From assembly GCF_003545715.1 (NCBI RefSeq), contig NZ_QVNU01000004.1, positions 575,417 to 639,416 on the forward strand: a stretch of 64,000 nucleotides of DNA. The letters are read 5' to 3'. The DNA comes from Taibaiella koreensis. Its GTDB lineage: Bacteria > Bacteroidota > Bacteroidia > Chitinophagales > Chitinophagaceae. Position numbers and translations under genes: made by a program. Shown here piece by piece: positions 34,966-43,163 of the stretch (positions within the stretch are counted from its first letter, which is position 1; the number at the start of each line of letters is the position of its first letter). The notes under the pieces were generated by a model, which was given only the letters and a program-made list of their open reading frames with translations, was not told where the DNA came from and did not search any database.

Positions 34966-37398
34966 ATGACACTACTCCGAAGTAAAGAAGACGTATTCCG
35001 TTTTCTCAAAGCAAAAGGCAGGCAGGGTATTTTGCTGATACCATTGCTGTTTGCCCTCACTAAAGCAGGAGCCCAGCCTCCCGTAAGCGTCAATCAGACG
35101 CTCACATTCAGCCAGAGCGACCTGGGAATAACGACCATTACCGGCGCCGATGCCAATGTCTATTCCGTGGTCAACTACAAAGGACTTGGCAATACAGATC
35201 AGGTGGGCAGCCCTTCTCTTCCGGTACAGTATATACAGCTCATCGTTCCGAGAGATGTTACTTTCTCTACGATATCGGTCCAGACAAGCACCCCTCAGAA
35301 TATTGCACTAAGCCGCCCGGTATACCCGGCCCAGCACCCGATACCAACAGGGGAAACCGATCCGCCACCACCTTTTGCGCCACCCGACCCAAGCATCTAT
35401 GGTGGTTCCTCTCCCTATCCTTCCCAATTAGTGAAGTATATAGGCGACGGTTATTTTGACGGGGATAAGCATATCGTAACGGTAGCGGTTTACCCGGTAC
35501 AATATGCCCCGGCAGCGGCCAACCTGGTCTTCTATTCCTCCATAACCTTTTCCGTCAGCCAGAATTTTGCCTTAGATCCGGCAATCCATAGCATTGCCAA
35601 AGATGCGGTTCCCAACCAGGATATGTATGACCGTGCCCTGCGGGGCATAATTGCCAATCCCCAGGATATCGCGCTCTTCGGCCCGAACACTACCCAGCCT
35701 AAACCCACAAGCTGGCAAGTCCCCTTTTACCAATATGTGATCATCACTTCAAAGGAATTGACACCCGCATTTGAAGAACTGATCGGATGGAAAAGAAGAA
35801 AGGGGCTCAATGCCGGCATTGTCGATATCAAGGATATCCTTACCGATCCTGCTTCGGCCGGGGGAGACCTGGTTTCCAACATCAACGACGATGCCGGAAA
35901 ATTGCGTAAGTACTTATCGGAAGCCTATCAGCATGGTACGGTTTATGCTTTGCTCGGCGGTGATGCCACCATTATCCCGGTGCGGTATTGTGCGGGCGAT
36001 AACAATATCTACATATCACCGGACCTGAATGGTCATATCCCTTCCGATCTGTATTATACCGATTTCAATGGCAACTGGAATGCAGATGGAGATATTTATT
36101 ATGGTGAAGATGTTGGAGATCTTGTAGATTATCAGCCGGAGATCTTCGTTGGCAGGACCTTATTTCATACACAACTGCAGGCCAGGAACCACATCCACAA
36201 GATCATTCGTTACGAGCGCAATCCCGGAAGAGGAGACAATGATTATCTTACCCGGGCCTTTATGAACCAGGATGATGAATTGCTCGATGGCCATGAGGCC
36301 AATATTATTGCCAATGAGCTGGCATTTATCCCTTCCGGCAGCACCAATATCTGGAATGAGGCTCCACCTCCGGGCTCCAACCTTAACCCTACCGGCCCCA
36401 ATGGTACTGATGTGGTAACGGAAATAGAAAAACACTATGGCCTGGTGAGCCTGTTCGGACATGGCGGTCCCTGGAGTATTACGGTATCGGCATCAGACTT
36501 TAATAAATGCCCCAAACAGTATGTAACCTCTACGGATGCCATTACAGGCATATGCACTACGGCGGCACAATATGGCAACGGATTCGACAACCTGGATGAT
36601 TTCAACCACCTTAACCATCCTTACCAGAATTATCCTTACCTCTTCTATACCATCGCCTGCGAAACCATTCCCTATGATGATGAGCTGGGCAATATTGATA
36701 ACCTGCCCCATATGGGCGAGGCTGCTACCAGCTACAATAAAGCCGGCGCCTTTGCTTATATGGCCAATACCAGGGATGGCTGGGTGGGTACCTCAACAGA
36801 GCTTTATCAACGCTTTGTTCAAAAGATAGCACAAGGCTATCCTCAATTAGGTGTGGCCGAAGGTCTTTCCAAAGCCGTATTCCCCAACAGCTTATTTTAC
36901 AGAGCCAGCTGGTGCAAAAAAGCACACAGCCTTATCGGTTGTCCCGAAACGGAATTCTGGACAGGAAAACCGGAAATATTTGGGAAAGCCTCAGTTCAGG
37001 GCAGCGCTTCCAGCGTTACAGTGAACACCGGCGGTCCCGATGCCACGATCTGTGTCATCAGCGCACTGGACAACGGGCAGACCTATCAGCAGGTGGTTTC
37101 GGGTGCGACAACGCATACGTTCAATGGGGTGCCCAGCCCTTATGCGGTCTGCATCACCAGGCACAATTTCCTTCCTTATCTCTGGCAAAGCGATGTTGCG
37201 GTACAGAATCACGACTTTACCGGCACCGCTTATGTGGCTGCAGAGAATATCTCGTCGGGACAAGCAGTTGATCCTAATAATACTACAGGAGCAACAACAG
37301 TAAAAAGTACAGGGAACGTCTTTTTTCACGCCGAAGGCACTATCCTGCTGGACAAAGGGTTTGAAGTAGAACCCGGCGGCGCATTTGAAGCTAAATAA
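34966..37398 (+). CDS. Gingipain-type (C25) cysteine peptidase, T9SS cargo
   Basis: 810 residues. A signal-like hydrophobic stretch occurs at about 19-36 (GILLIPLLFALTKAGAQ), then a prodomain. The C25 catalytic domain starts near 260 (YQYVIITSKELTPAFEELIGWKR), with YALLGGDATIIPVRY, PSDLYYTDFNGNW, the catalytic His in FGHGG (His499) and the catalytic Cys in TIACET (Cys565). Around 740-810 the end (GNVFFHAEGTILLDKGFEVEPGGAFEAK) matches the coat-hanger-type sorting end of Bacteroidota surface proteins. It is expected to be exported by T9SS. The next gene starts 25 bp later. Confidence 0.87.
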   Translation: MTLLRSKEDVFRFLKAKGRQGILLIPLLFALTKAGAQPPVSVNQTLTFSQSDLGITTITGADANVYSVVNYKGLGNTDQVGSPSLPVQYIQLIVPRDVTFSTISVQTSTPQNIALSRPVYPAQHPIPTGETDPPPPFAPPDPSIYGGSSPYPSQLVKYIGDGYFDGDKHIVTVAVYPVQYAPAAANLVFYSSITFSVSQNFALDPAIHSIAKDAVPNQDMYDRALRGIIANPQDIALFGPNTTQPKPTSWQVPFYQYVIITSKELTPAFEELIGWKRRKGLNAGIVDIKDILTDPASAGGDLVSNINDDAGKLRKYLSEAYQHGTVYALLGGDATIIPVRYCAGDNNIYISPDLNGHIPSDLYYTDFNGNWNADGDIYYGEDVGDLVDYQPEIFVGRTLFHTQLQARNHIHKIIRYERNPGRGDNDYLTRAFMNQDDELLDGHEANIIANELAFIPSGSTNIWNEAPPPGSNLNPTGPNGTDVVTEIEKHYGLVSLFGHGGPWSITVSASDFNKCPKQYVTSTDAITGICTTAAQYGNGFDNLDDFNHLNHPYQNYPYLFYTIACETIPYDDELGNIDNLPHMGEAATSYNKAGAFAYMANTRDGWVGTSTELYQRFVQKIAQGYPQLGVAEGLSKAVFPNSLFYRASWCKKAHSLIGCPETEFWTGKPEIFGKASVQGSASSVTVNTGGPDATICVISALDNGQTYQQVVSGATTHTFNGVPSPYAVCITRHNFLPYLWQSDVAVQNHDFTGTAYVAAENISSGQAVDPNNTTGATTVKSTGNVFFHAEGTILLDKGFEVEPGGAFEAK

Positions 37399-37423
37399 TT
37401 ACTCAATAAAAAATTCAAATAAA

Positions 37424-38602
37424 ATGAAAACAAACATCTTATCCATAGTGCTTGCCTCAACATTAATCGCAGGCACTGCAAGCGCCCAGATTAAAGTAAC
37501 CTCTGCTACCGGCAAGGTAAAAGTAGGGCTCGAAACACCCGCAAACATTGCCCAGGACCCGTTGGATGCCCTGCGGATGCACGTTTTCGGACCCAATGGC
37601 GATTTGCGTACGGGAGTTAAAGTAGCCCTGGGCGATTTTGGCTCTTATCCCAGCGGCGGCTGGAATGTATTCCTCGGAGAATATGGCGACGATGATTCCG
37701 ATCAACTCTGGCTACATGGCAAAAGAGGCACTTACCTTACTTATGGCGGCCAGGCCGATCACATTATCGGCTATTACGATATTACACAAGGCAATGTTTT
37801 CCACTTCAATTGCGACGTATATTCTTATGGCGTAGCGCTGGCTTCCGACGCCCGGTTCAAAACCAATGTCGAAAATATAAGCAGTGCGCTGGAACAATTG
37901 AAAAAATTACGCGGCGTAAGCTACAACCTGTTGCCTCATGTTTTGAATATAGCCAATAAATCGGGCGGCAGCCAGACAGGCAATACAGAGGCAAAGGCAG
38001 GCGGTATGGGAACCGAAAAAGAACGTAAGGATAAGGCGCTTCTGGCGCAAATGCAAAAAGACCAGGATCAAACCGGGCCCAAAAGGCTGGGCCTGATTGC
38101 CCAGGAAGTGGAAAAAGTATTTCCGGAACTGGTCAAAAAAGATTCTTCCAATTATTTGTATGTAGATTATATAGGACTGATCCCCGTTATGATCGAAGGC
38201 ATCAAAGAACAGGAGGAGTTGATCGAGGTTCAAAATGCAAAAATAAAAGAGCTGGAAAGCCGGCTGAACAGCGTCGAAGGCAAAATGATCGGCTGGTTCA
38301 ACGAAAATAACGGTACAGATATGACCGATCCCAAAGCAGCAAATTCTTATTTATTCCAGAACAACCCCAATCCTTTCAATTCCACCACTGAGATCACTTA
38401 CTATGTAGCGAGCAACATAAAGACGGCCACTATTCATATTTTTGACATGCAGGGTAACATGATTAAATCTTACCCTGTTAAAGGCAATGGTAAAGGCCAG
38501 GTATCGATCAATGGATCGGAGCTCAAAGCAGGGATGTATATTTATAACCTTGTGGTAGATGGCCAGGAAGCGGATGTTAAACGGATGACCTTGATTAAAT
38601 AA
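37424..38602 (+). CDS. Secreted S74-type chaperone-domain protein with T9SS sorting domain
   Basis: 392 residues from the ATG at 37424, with signal peptide MKTNILSIVLASTLIAGTASAQ. The segment SDARFKTNVENISSALEQLK ... RLGLIAQEVEKVFPELV is the intramolecular chaperone/auto-processing (S74) domain best known from phage tail fibres, where it trimerises and cleaves itself. A coiled-coil (about 255-285) and a type A T9SS sorting domain follow (NPNPFNSTTEITYYV ... GMYIYNLVVDGQ). Co-directional with the C25 peptidase and 25 bp away, so probably one operon. Confidence 0.87.
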   Translation: MKTNILSIVLASTLIAGTASAQIKVTSATGKVKVGLETPANIAQDPLDALRMHVFGPNGDLRTGVKVALGDFGSYPSGGWNVFLGEYGDDDSDQLWLHGKRGTYLTYGGQADHIIGYYDITQGNVFHFNCDVYSYGVALASDARFKTNVENISSALEQLKKLRGVSYNLLPHVLNIANKSGGSQTGNTEAKAGGMGTEKERKDKALLAQMQKDQDQTGPKRLGLIAQEVEKVFPELVKKDSSNYLYVDYIGLIPVMIEGIKEQEELIEVQNAKIKELESRLNSVEGKMIGWFNENNGTDMTDPKAANSYLFQNNPNPFNSTTEITYYVASNIKTATIHIFDMQGNMIKSYPVKGNGKGQVSINGSELKAGMYIYNLVVDGQEADVKRMTLIK

Positions 38603-38625
38603 AGGTGTTTTCTATTCCATTATTC

Positions 38626-38665
38626 AAAAGCAGGCAGCGTCGTTAGCGGCGTTGCCTGCTTTTTA
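38626..38665 (+). terminator. Rho-independent terminator
   Basis: AAAGCAGGCAGCGTCG pairs (with G-U pairs) to CGGCGTTGCCTGC, followed by TTTTT. It ends the C25/S74 transcript. Confidence 0.82.
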
Positions 38666-38670
38666 GTATT

Positions 38671-38785
38671 GAGTAGTGAGTAGTGAGTAGTGAGTAGTGA
38701 GTAGTGAGTAGTGAGTAGTGAGTAGTGAGTAGTGAGTAGTGAGTAGTGAGTAGTGAGTAGTGAGTAGTGAGTAGTGAGTAGTGAG
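38671..38785. repeat. Heptamer tandem array (GAGTAGT)n
   Basis: About 16 perfect tandem copies of a 7-base unit (GAGTAGT / AGTAGTG). Period 7 keeps no reading frame advantage, and the array lies just after a terminator. The copy number is likely to vary between strains. Confidence 0.97.
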
Positions 38786-38998
38786 ATTTGGAAATTGCCA
38801 ACTGCCAACTGCCCACCTGGTAAATAACCGCAAAGATCGCTAAGCAGTACGCAAAGGGCGCAAAAGATAAGTGTGCGTATTGGAGCTTGAAATTGGCAAT
38901 GGGTAGTTGGCAATGGGCAGTGAGTAGCCTGGATCCGGGGACTGTATTGGAATTTGAATTTTGGAATTTGGAATTTGGAATTTATTTTTTGAATTTTA
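38786..38998. repeat. Degenerate short-unit repeats
   Basis: GGCAATGGGTAGTTGGCAATGGGC and GGAATTTGGAATTTGGAATTT type repeats of period 7-10, related to those at 34350-34450 and 39315-39412. Confidence 0.8.
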
Positions 38999-39002
38999 TG
39001 GT

Positions 39003-39191
39003 ATGAAACAACATTTCGGAAAATACTTTTTCCTGATCCCGCTGGGATTATTCATCAGCGCCGCGAGCCTGATCCTTTTCAGATATGTAAGTGCTCCGGA
39101 TATGGTGAGGGGTTTAAGTTTGGGTACAGGCATAGGACTCATGCTCCTGGCCTTTATCAAACAGCCTAAACAAGCCAGGCCTACCCGTTAA
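39003..39191 (+). CDS. Small two-span membrane protein
   Basis: 62 residues from the ATG at 39003. Two hydrophobic stretches (about 8-26 and 40-52) and a basic tail (KQPKQARPTR). No family recognised. The start follows a repeat, so the call rests mainly on hydrophobicity and codon pattern. Confidence 0.5.
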   Translation: MKQHFGKYFFLIPLGLFISAASLILFRYVSAPDMVRGLSLGTGIGLMLLAFIKQPKQARPTR

Positions 39192-39254
39192 AGGATGACT
39201 TTGCTATGCGCCTGCAAAGTAAACTGTAAGCATTTGTAAGCCACTGTAAGCAGC

Positions 39255-39290
39255 AAAAAAAGCGGTATCGAATAAGATTCGATACCGCTT
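39255..39290 (-). terminator. Rho-independent terminator
   Basis: AGCGGTATCGAAT pairs with ATTCGATACCGCT around AAG. On the minus strand it is followed by TTTTTTT, so it terminates transcripts from the receptor gene at 39417. The convergent small gene may use it too. Confidence 0.85.
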
Positions 39291-39314
39291 TCATACTTAC
39301 GTTTATTCCATTGT

Positions 39315-39412
39315 TCAATATCCAAGTTCCAAGTTCCAAATTCCAAGAAGCAAATTCCAAGATTCAAGAACCATCTAATATCTAATATCTAACGTCTAAC
39401 GTCTAATATCCA
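39315..39412. repeat. Short tandem repeats (CAAGTTC / TAATATC units)
   Basis: Runs of CCAAGTTCCAAGTTCCAAATT and TCTAATATCTAACGTCTAA, periods 7 and 9. Same kind of sequence as the two other repeat tracts. Confidence 0.8.
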
Positions 39413-39416
39413 AAGC

Positions 39417-41846
39417 CTATTTGATCCGCTTTCCTTCGCTTTCCGATGCGGTCTTGCGCTGGCGGGCACCTTTGATCTCGCTGCTGCCAAAGCGATAGCT
39501 GAAGTTGAGGCGCACCATACGGTTTTCGTTACGCTGGTTGATGTCCAGGTTTACGCCGCCGTAGCGGTTATAACCCCTGAACCGGTTGGTGTACAATACG
39601 TCGGACATGCTCAGCTTTACACTCGCACGTTCGTTGAGAAAGCGCTTCTGCACACCAATATCAAGCGAGCCCATGGGCTTGTATTGCCAGGTGCCTTCGA
39701 TACCCTCTCCGCTGAACCAGCCGCCCACTTCGGCGCTGAAACCCTTGCCCAGCGTAAAAGTATTCTGCATATAGAGGCCATAGGTACTACCTTTCAGGTC
39801 GATGCTGGTATGGTTGAAATCGCCTTTAATGGTCTGGTAGTTGTACCAGAAGTTGACATAACCGTTCCACCATTTCGCAATAGGAATAGGCGTGCCTATG
39901 CCGAAGGTATACATGTTCTGGCTGGCAATGTTCTGTACCTGTATAAAGGTGGCGTTACCGTTGATAGTATCGGTGATCTGCGTGGCATAATCCTTGGCAT
40001 GGCTGTAGCCCAGGGTAAAGTTCAGCATGGACTTGTAGGTATAGCTGAGCTCGATATTGTTGGAATACTGCGGCCTCAGGAAAGCGTTGCCTTTTTCATA
40101 GGTCATCTGGTCGATCTTATTTTCAAAGGGATTCAGATCCTGGTAGCTGGGGCGGTCGATCCTGCGGGTATAGCTAAGACCAAGGGCGTGCGATTCGTTG
40201 ATGGTGTACCCGATCACGGCATTGGGGAAAAAGTCCAGATAGTTCCGTTTCACCGTATTATCATCCTGCAAGGTACCGTCGGCGCGGGTCAGCTCGCCCT
40301 TGCTGTTGGTCTGTTCCATACGCAAGCCCGCCTGCAGGCTCCATTGCTTGCCCAGCGAGAGGCTATAATTCACATAAGCGGCGTTCACATTTTCGCTGTA
40401 GGCGAAGCTGTTGCTCTGGCTCAGGTCTTTAACCGGCGTGTTGTCGGTGTACTTAAAGAAATCAAAGGTATTGCTGGTCTTTACCCAGGCCGTTTTGACG
40501 CCATAACCCAGGGTACCTTTACCCAGCTTGTGCTCCAGGTCCAGCTTGGCAGTATAGATATCGATATCGGTAGGTGTTTTGTTGCCATTGATAATGGTAT
40601 ACAGCAGGTTGTTGTTGGCGTCAAAATAATTGTTGGGCTGGTAGCTGGTACCTGTGCTGTGAAACTTGCCGTAGTCGGCATCGAAGCTGATGGTGGTTCC
40701 GCTGCTATCGTTGGCGTAACGGTAGTTGAGGTTCACATTGCCGTTGTTGCGGGTAATGGGCACACGGTTGCTGGATACCAGTTTTTTCTGGAAGGCACCG
40801 GAGGCCTCATCAGAAATATCGGTGGTTCCATCGGTATCGAAGGATCCGCCGCCCAGACCACCGGTAAACATGAGGCCTACGGTATTCTTATTATCGATAA
40901 AATAGTCGGCCCCGGCCTTGAGATTCAGATTTTTCCGTCCCTGGGTCAACACAGTCTTCTGGTCGTAGATGCTGCCGCCCTGTGGCCGGTGAATGTCGAG
41001 CTTGCTTTCCCACAGGCCGGTAGCGCCGCTGATATTGCTGAAGATATTCACCTTTTTGTCGCGGTAGTTAAGGCTTACGGCGCCGTTGCCCTTGGGCGTA
41101 ATGCCCTGCATATAGCCTAGTTCCACGCTACCGTTGGTCCCAAACTTCCGGTTCTTTTTCAGGCGGATATTGATGATACCGGCATTGCCGCTGGCATCGA
41201 ATTTGGCGCCGGGATTGCTGATGAGCTCGATCGCTTCCACGTCGCTGCTGTTGATGCTCTTCAGGTAATCGGCCAGGCCTTTGCTGTCGAGCTGTGTCAT
41301 TTTGCCGTCGATATATACTTTTATACCCGACCGGCCCTTCATGCTGATGTTGTCATTATTGTCTACCATAACGCCGGGACTTTTTTGCAGCAATTCCAGG
41401 GCATTGCTGCCGGTAGCATTAATGCTGCCCTCAACATTGAATACGACCTTGCCGGGCTTTACCTCTACCATAGGCTTGCGGGAGGTGATGACCACACCCT
41501 CCATCGCCCGGGTTTCCGGCGCCAATTTTACTTCGGGCGCCTGGTAGCCCTGCGTGGCATCGGGAGTAAAGGGAGCCAGGTATTGTTTCTGGTATCCCAT
41601 GCTGGAAAAGCTAAGCAGGTAGCTCCCGCTTGTTTCGCCTTCAAGCTCGTAGACACCGGAGGTATCGGTAATGGCAGCCTTGACCAGGCTGCTGTCGCTG
41701 GCCTTCAGCAGCGATACGGTTACGGCTTCCAGCGGTTGGTTATGTTCCTCTCTGACCTTCCCTGAAATGGTTCCTAAGGATTGCGCATTTGCCTTAATAG
41801 CTGATAATAAGCAAATTGCAATAGTGATGTGGGTTAGTGGTTTCAT
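39417..41846 (-). CDS. Outer-membrane beta-barrel receptor (TonB-dependent type)
   Basis: 809 residues. Signal peptide (MKPLTHITIAICLLSAIKANAQ), a carboxypeptidase-regulatory-like domain (about 27-100, GTISGKVREEHNQPLEAVTVSLL), a plug (GVVITSRKPMVEVKPGKVVFNVE to LDSKGLADYLKSINSSDVEAIELIS) and a long beta-barrel ending in an aromatic-rich strand (RMVRLNFSYRFG). It has the layout of Bacteroidota outer-membrane receptors that import or sense ligands; no SusD partner is adjacent and the ligand is unknown. A -7 box TACTTTTG is seen on the minus strand at 41880-41887. Confidence 0.9.
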   Translation of the reverse strand: MKPLTHITIAICLLSAIKANAQSLGTISGKVREEHNQPLEAVTVSLLKASDSSLVKAAITDTSGVYELEGETSGSYLLSFSSMGYQKQYLAPFTPDATQGYQAPEVKLAPETRAMEGVVITSRKPMVEVKPGKVVFNVEGSINATGSNALELLQKSPGVMVDNNDNISMKGRSGIKVYIDGKMTQLDSKGLADYLKSINSSDVEAIELISNPGAKFDASGNAGIINIRLKKNRKFGTNGSVELGYMQGITPKGNGAVSLNYRDKKVNIFSNISGATGLWESKLDIHRPQGGSIYDQKTVLTQGRKNLNLKAGADYFIDNKNTVGLMFTGGLGGGSFDTDGTTDISDEASGAFQKKLVSSNRVPITRNNGNVNLNYRYANDSSGTTISFDADYGKFHSTGTSYQPNNYFDANNNLLYTIINGNKTPTDIDIYTAKLDLEHKLGKGTLGYGVKTAWVKTSNTFDFFKYTDNTPVKDLSQSNSFAYSENVNAAYVNYSLSLGKQWSLQAGLRMEQTNSKGELTRADGTLQDDNTVKRNYLDFFPNAVIGYTINESHALGLSYTRRIDRPSYQDLNPFENKIDQMTYEKGNAFLRPQYSNNIELSYTYKSMLNFTLGYSHAKDYATQITDTINGNATFIQVQNIASQNMYTFGIGTPIPIAKWWNGYVNFWYNYQTIKGDFNHTSIDLKGSTYGLYMQNTFTLGKGFSAEVGGWFSGEGIEGTWQYKPMGSLDIGVQKRFLNERASVKLSMSDVLYTNRFRGYNRYGGVNLDINQRNENRMVRLNFSYRFGSSEIKGARQRKTASESEGKRIK

Positions 41847-42093
41847 GTCGTAAAGTATTATTTTTTACCTATTACAATGCAAAAGTAGGTACCTTTTATA
41901 ACATAGTACTTGCTTTAACAATTATTTATAACTTAAACCTGCGAAAATAATAGGGGGTAGAAAAACGAGGGAGATAAGGTAGATCGGTTAGCAGAGCAAA
42001 AGGTTACAAGCAGAAAAAAATTCTGCCTGCTGTCGTTCTACTGAAAAAAGATTGCAGTGATTGAGTATAATATTGCATGTAAATAAAATAAAA

Positions 42094-42363
42094 ATGAAAA
42101 AGACAAAATTATTACTGGGTAAAAAGCTCAACCTCGTCAAGGAAACGATTACAACACTGGACCAACGCAGTGCAGAACAAATTGCCGGTGGCGCTACCAT
42201 TCAGCCGGCTTCCTGCACGCCTACACTTTGTGTCTCCATCTGTCCAACAGCCTGTTTTACTTCAAATGCCCCGGTATGCTGTGTCGGTCCAAGCAATACC
42301 TGCGATACTTTGCAACAAAGCTGCGGTGGTGCTTGCCCTGTTCCAACCTTAGGGTGTCCTTAA
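42094..42363 (+). CDS. Lanthipeptide-type precursor peptide 4 (Cys-rich)
   Basis: 89 residues from the ATG at 42094. Leader MKKTKLLLGKKLNLVKETITTL...IAGG. The core of about 56 residues has ten Cys (SCTPTLC, ICPTAC, VCC, TC, SCGGAC, GC) with many Pro, Ser and Thr. The closing CDTLQQSCGGACPVPTLGC is identical in the paralogue 165 bp downstream. No maturation or transport gene is adjacent. Confidence 0.7.
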   Translation: MKKTKLLLGKKLNLVKETITTLDQRSAEQIAGGATIQPASCTPTLCVSICPTACFTSNAPVCCVGPSNTCDTLQQSCGGACPVPTLGCP

Positions 42364-42527
42364 TCAATCGGGTAATGGCAGTAGGAAGATCCGAAGTGGA
42401 GATCTTTTTACTGCCATTTTTCCGGACGCAGGATTCCTGTGGAGAAACCTCGCGACGAAGAAAATAGTATTGAAGAAAGTTTTGTAATAAAGGCAACGAT
42501 ATTATTAACAAATAAAAAATACAAAAT

Positions 42528-42818
42528 GTGAAAAAGACAAAATTAACGTTGCGTAAAAAGCTCAACCTCGTTAAGGAAATAGTTACACCTCTGGATCAGC
42601 GTCGGTCAAGTCAAATTAGGGGTGGCTCTTTTATACTAACTGGCTGTGCAGAAACGCTGGAGCCACTTTTTTGTGAGACCAGGGATATCCATTTTTGTCA
42701 GACCAAGGATGTCAATTCTGTTACACCGGTATGCTGTGTTGCCGCGTCCAAAACCTGCGACACCTTGCAGCAAAGCTGCGGTGGTGCCTGCCCTGTTCCA
42801 ACCTTAGGTTGTCCTTAA
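42528..42818 (+). CDS. Lanthipeptide-type precursor peptide 5 (Cys-rich paralogue)
   Basis: 96 residues, start GTG at 42528 chosen because it aligns with MKKTKL of the paralogue (KKTKLTLRKKLNLVKEIVT). The leader ends IRGG. The core has nine Cys: the last ~33 residues are nearly identical to peptide 4, while the middle is different and contains two similar units (FCETRDIH, FCQTKDVN). A clear tandem duplication with core diversification. A terminator follows at once. Confidence 0.7.
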   Translation: MKKTKLTLRKKLNLVKEIVTPLDQRRSSQIRGGSFILTGCAETLEPLFCETRDIHFCQTKDVNSVTPVCCVAASKTCDTLQQSCGGACPVPTLGCP

Positions 42819-42836
42819 TCCCAATCGGATATTCAT

Positions 42837-42873
42837 AAAAAAGCCCTCCGCGGAGGGCTTTTTTTATTTTTGT
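42837..42873 (+). terminator. Rho-independent terminator
   Basis: AAAAAGCCCTCC pairs with GGAGGGCTTTTT around two bases, followed by a T run. It ends the tandem precursor transcript. Confidence 0.93.
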
Positions 42874-43125
42874 TCCTCGCATCAGCTCCTGAACGGGACG
42901 TTGCGGAAGAGGTCACCGGCGAACGGTTCCAATTGTTGCTATTACTATCAGATCATCATTGCCCTGACCGTATTAGTATTACTGTAATGACGTTTCGTGA
43001 AGTATTGCTATAGGCGGATGCTTCAATAGTGTGATCGAGACCGCAATTATAAATTGCAGCAATAGCAGGATTGTATTTACCCTGATGTCCACACGTAACC
43101 ATTTCATAATTCTGCGCTTTTGTTC
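42874..43125. other. Intergenic region upstream of gcvP, no gene seen
   Basis: About 250 bp without an open frame of interest. No glycine-riboswitch-like element was recognised. Confidence 0.5.
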
Positions 43126-43133
43126 TAATTTTG
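43126..43133 (+). promoter_or_regulatory. Probable -7 box of gcvP
   Basis: TAATTTTG fits the TAnnTTTG consensus, 31 bp before the gcvP start. The -33 element is unclear. Confidence 0.45.
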
Positions 43134-43163
43134 CGCATTCTTTTCCTAATCTATTTATTCTCT

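Noticed and set aside
38671..38785. CRISPR array
   Set aside because: Seven-base perfect tandem units without spacers; a simple repeat, not CRISPR.
42874..43125. Possible glycine riboswitch before gcvP
   Set aside because: No tandem glycine-aptamer core could be recognised.
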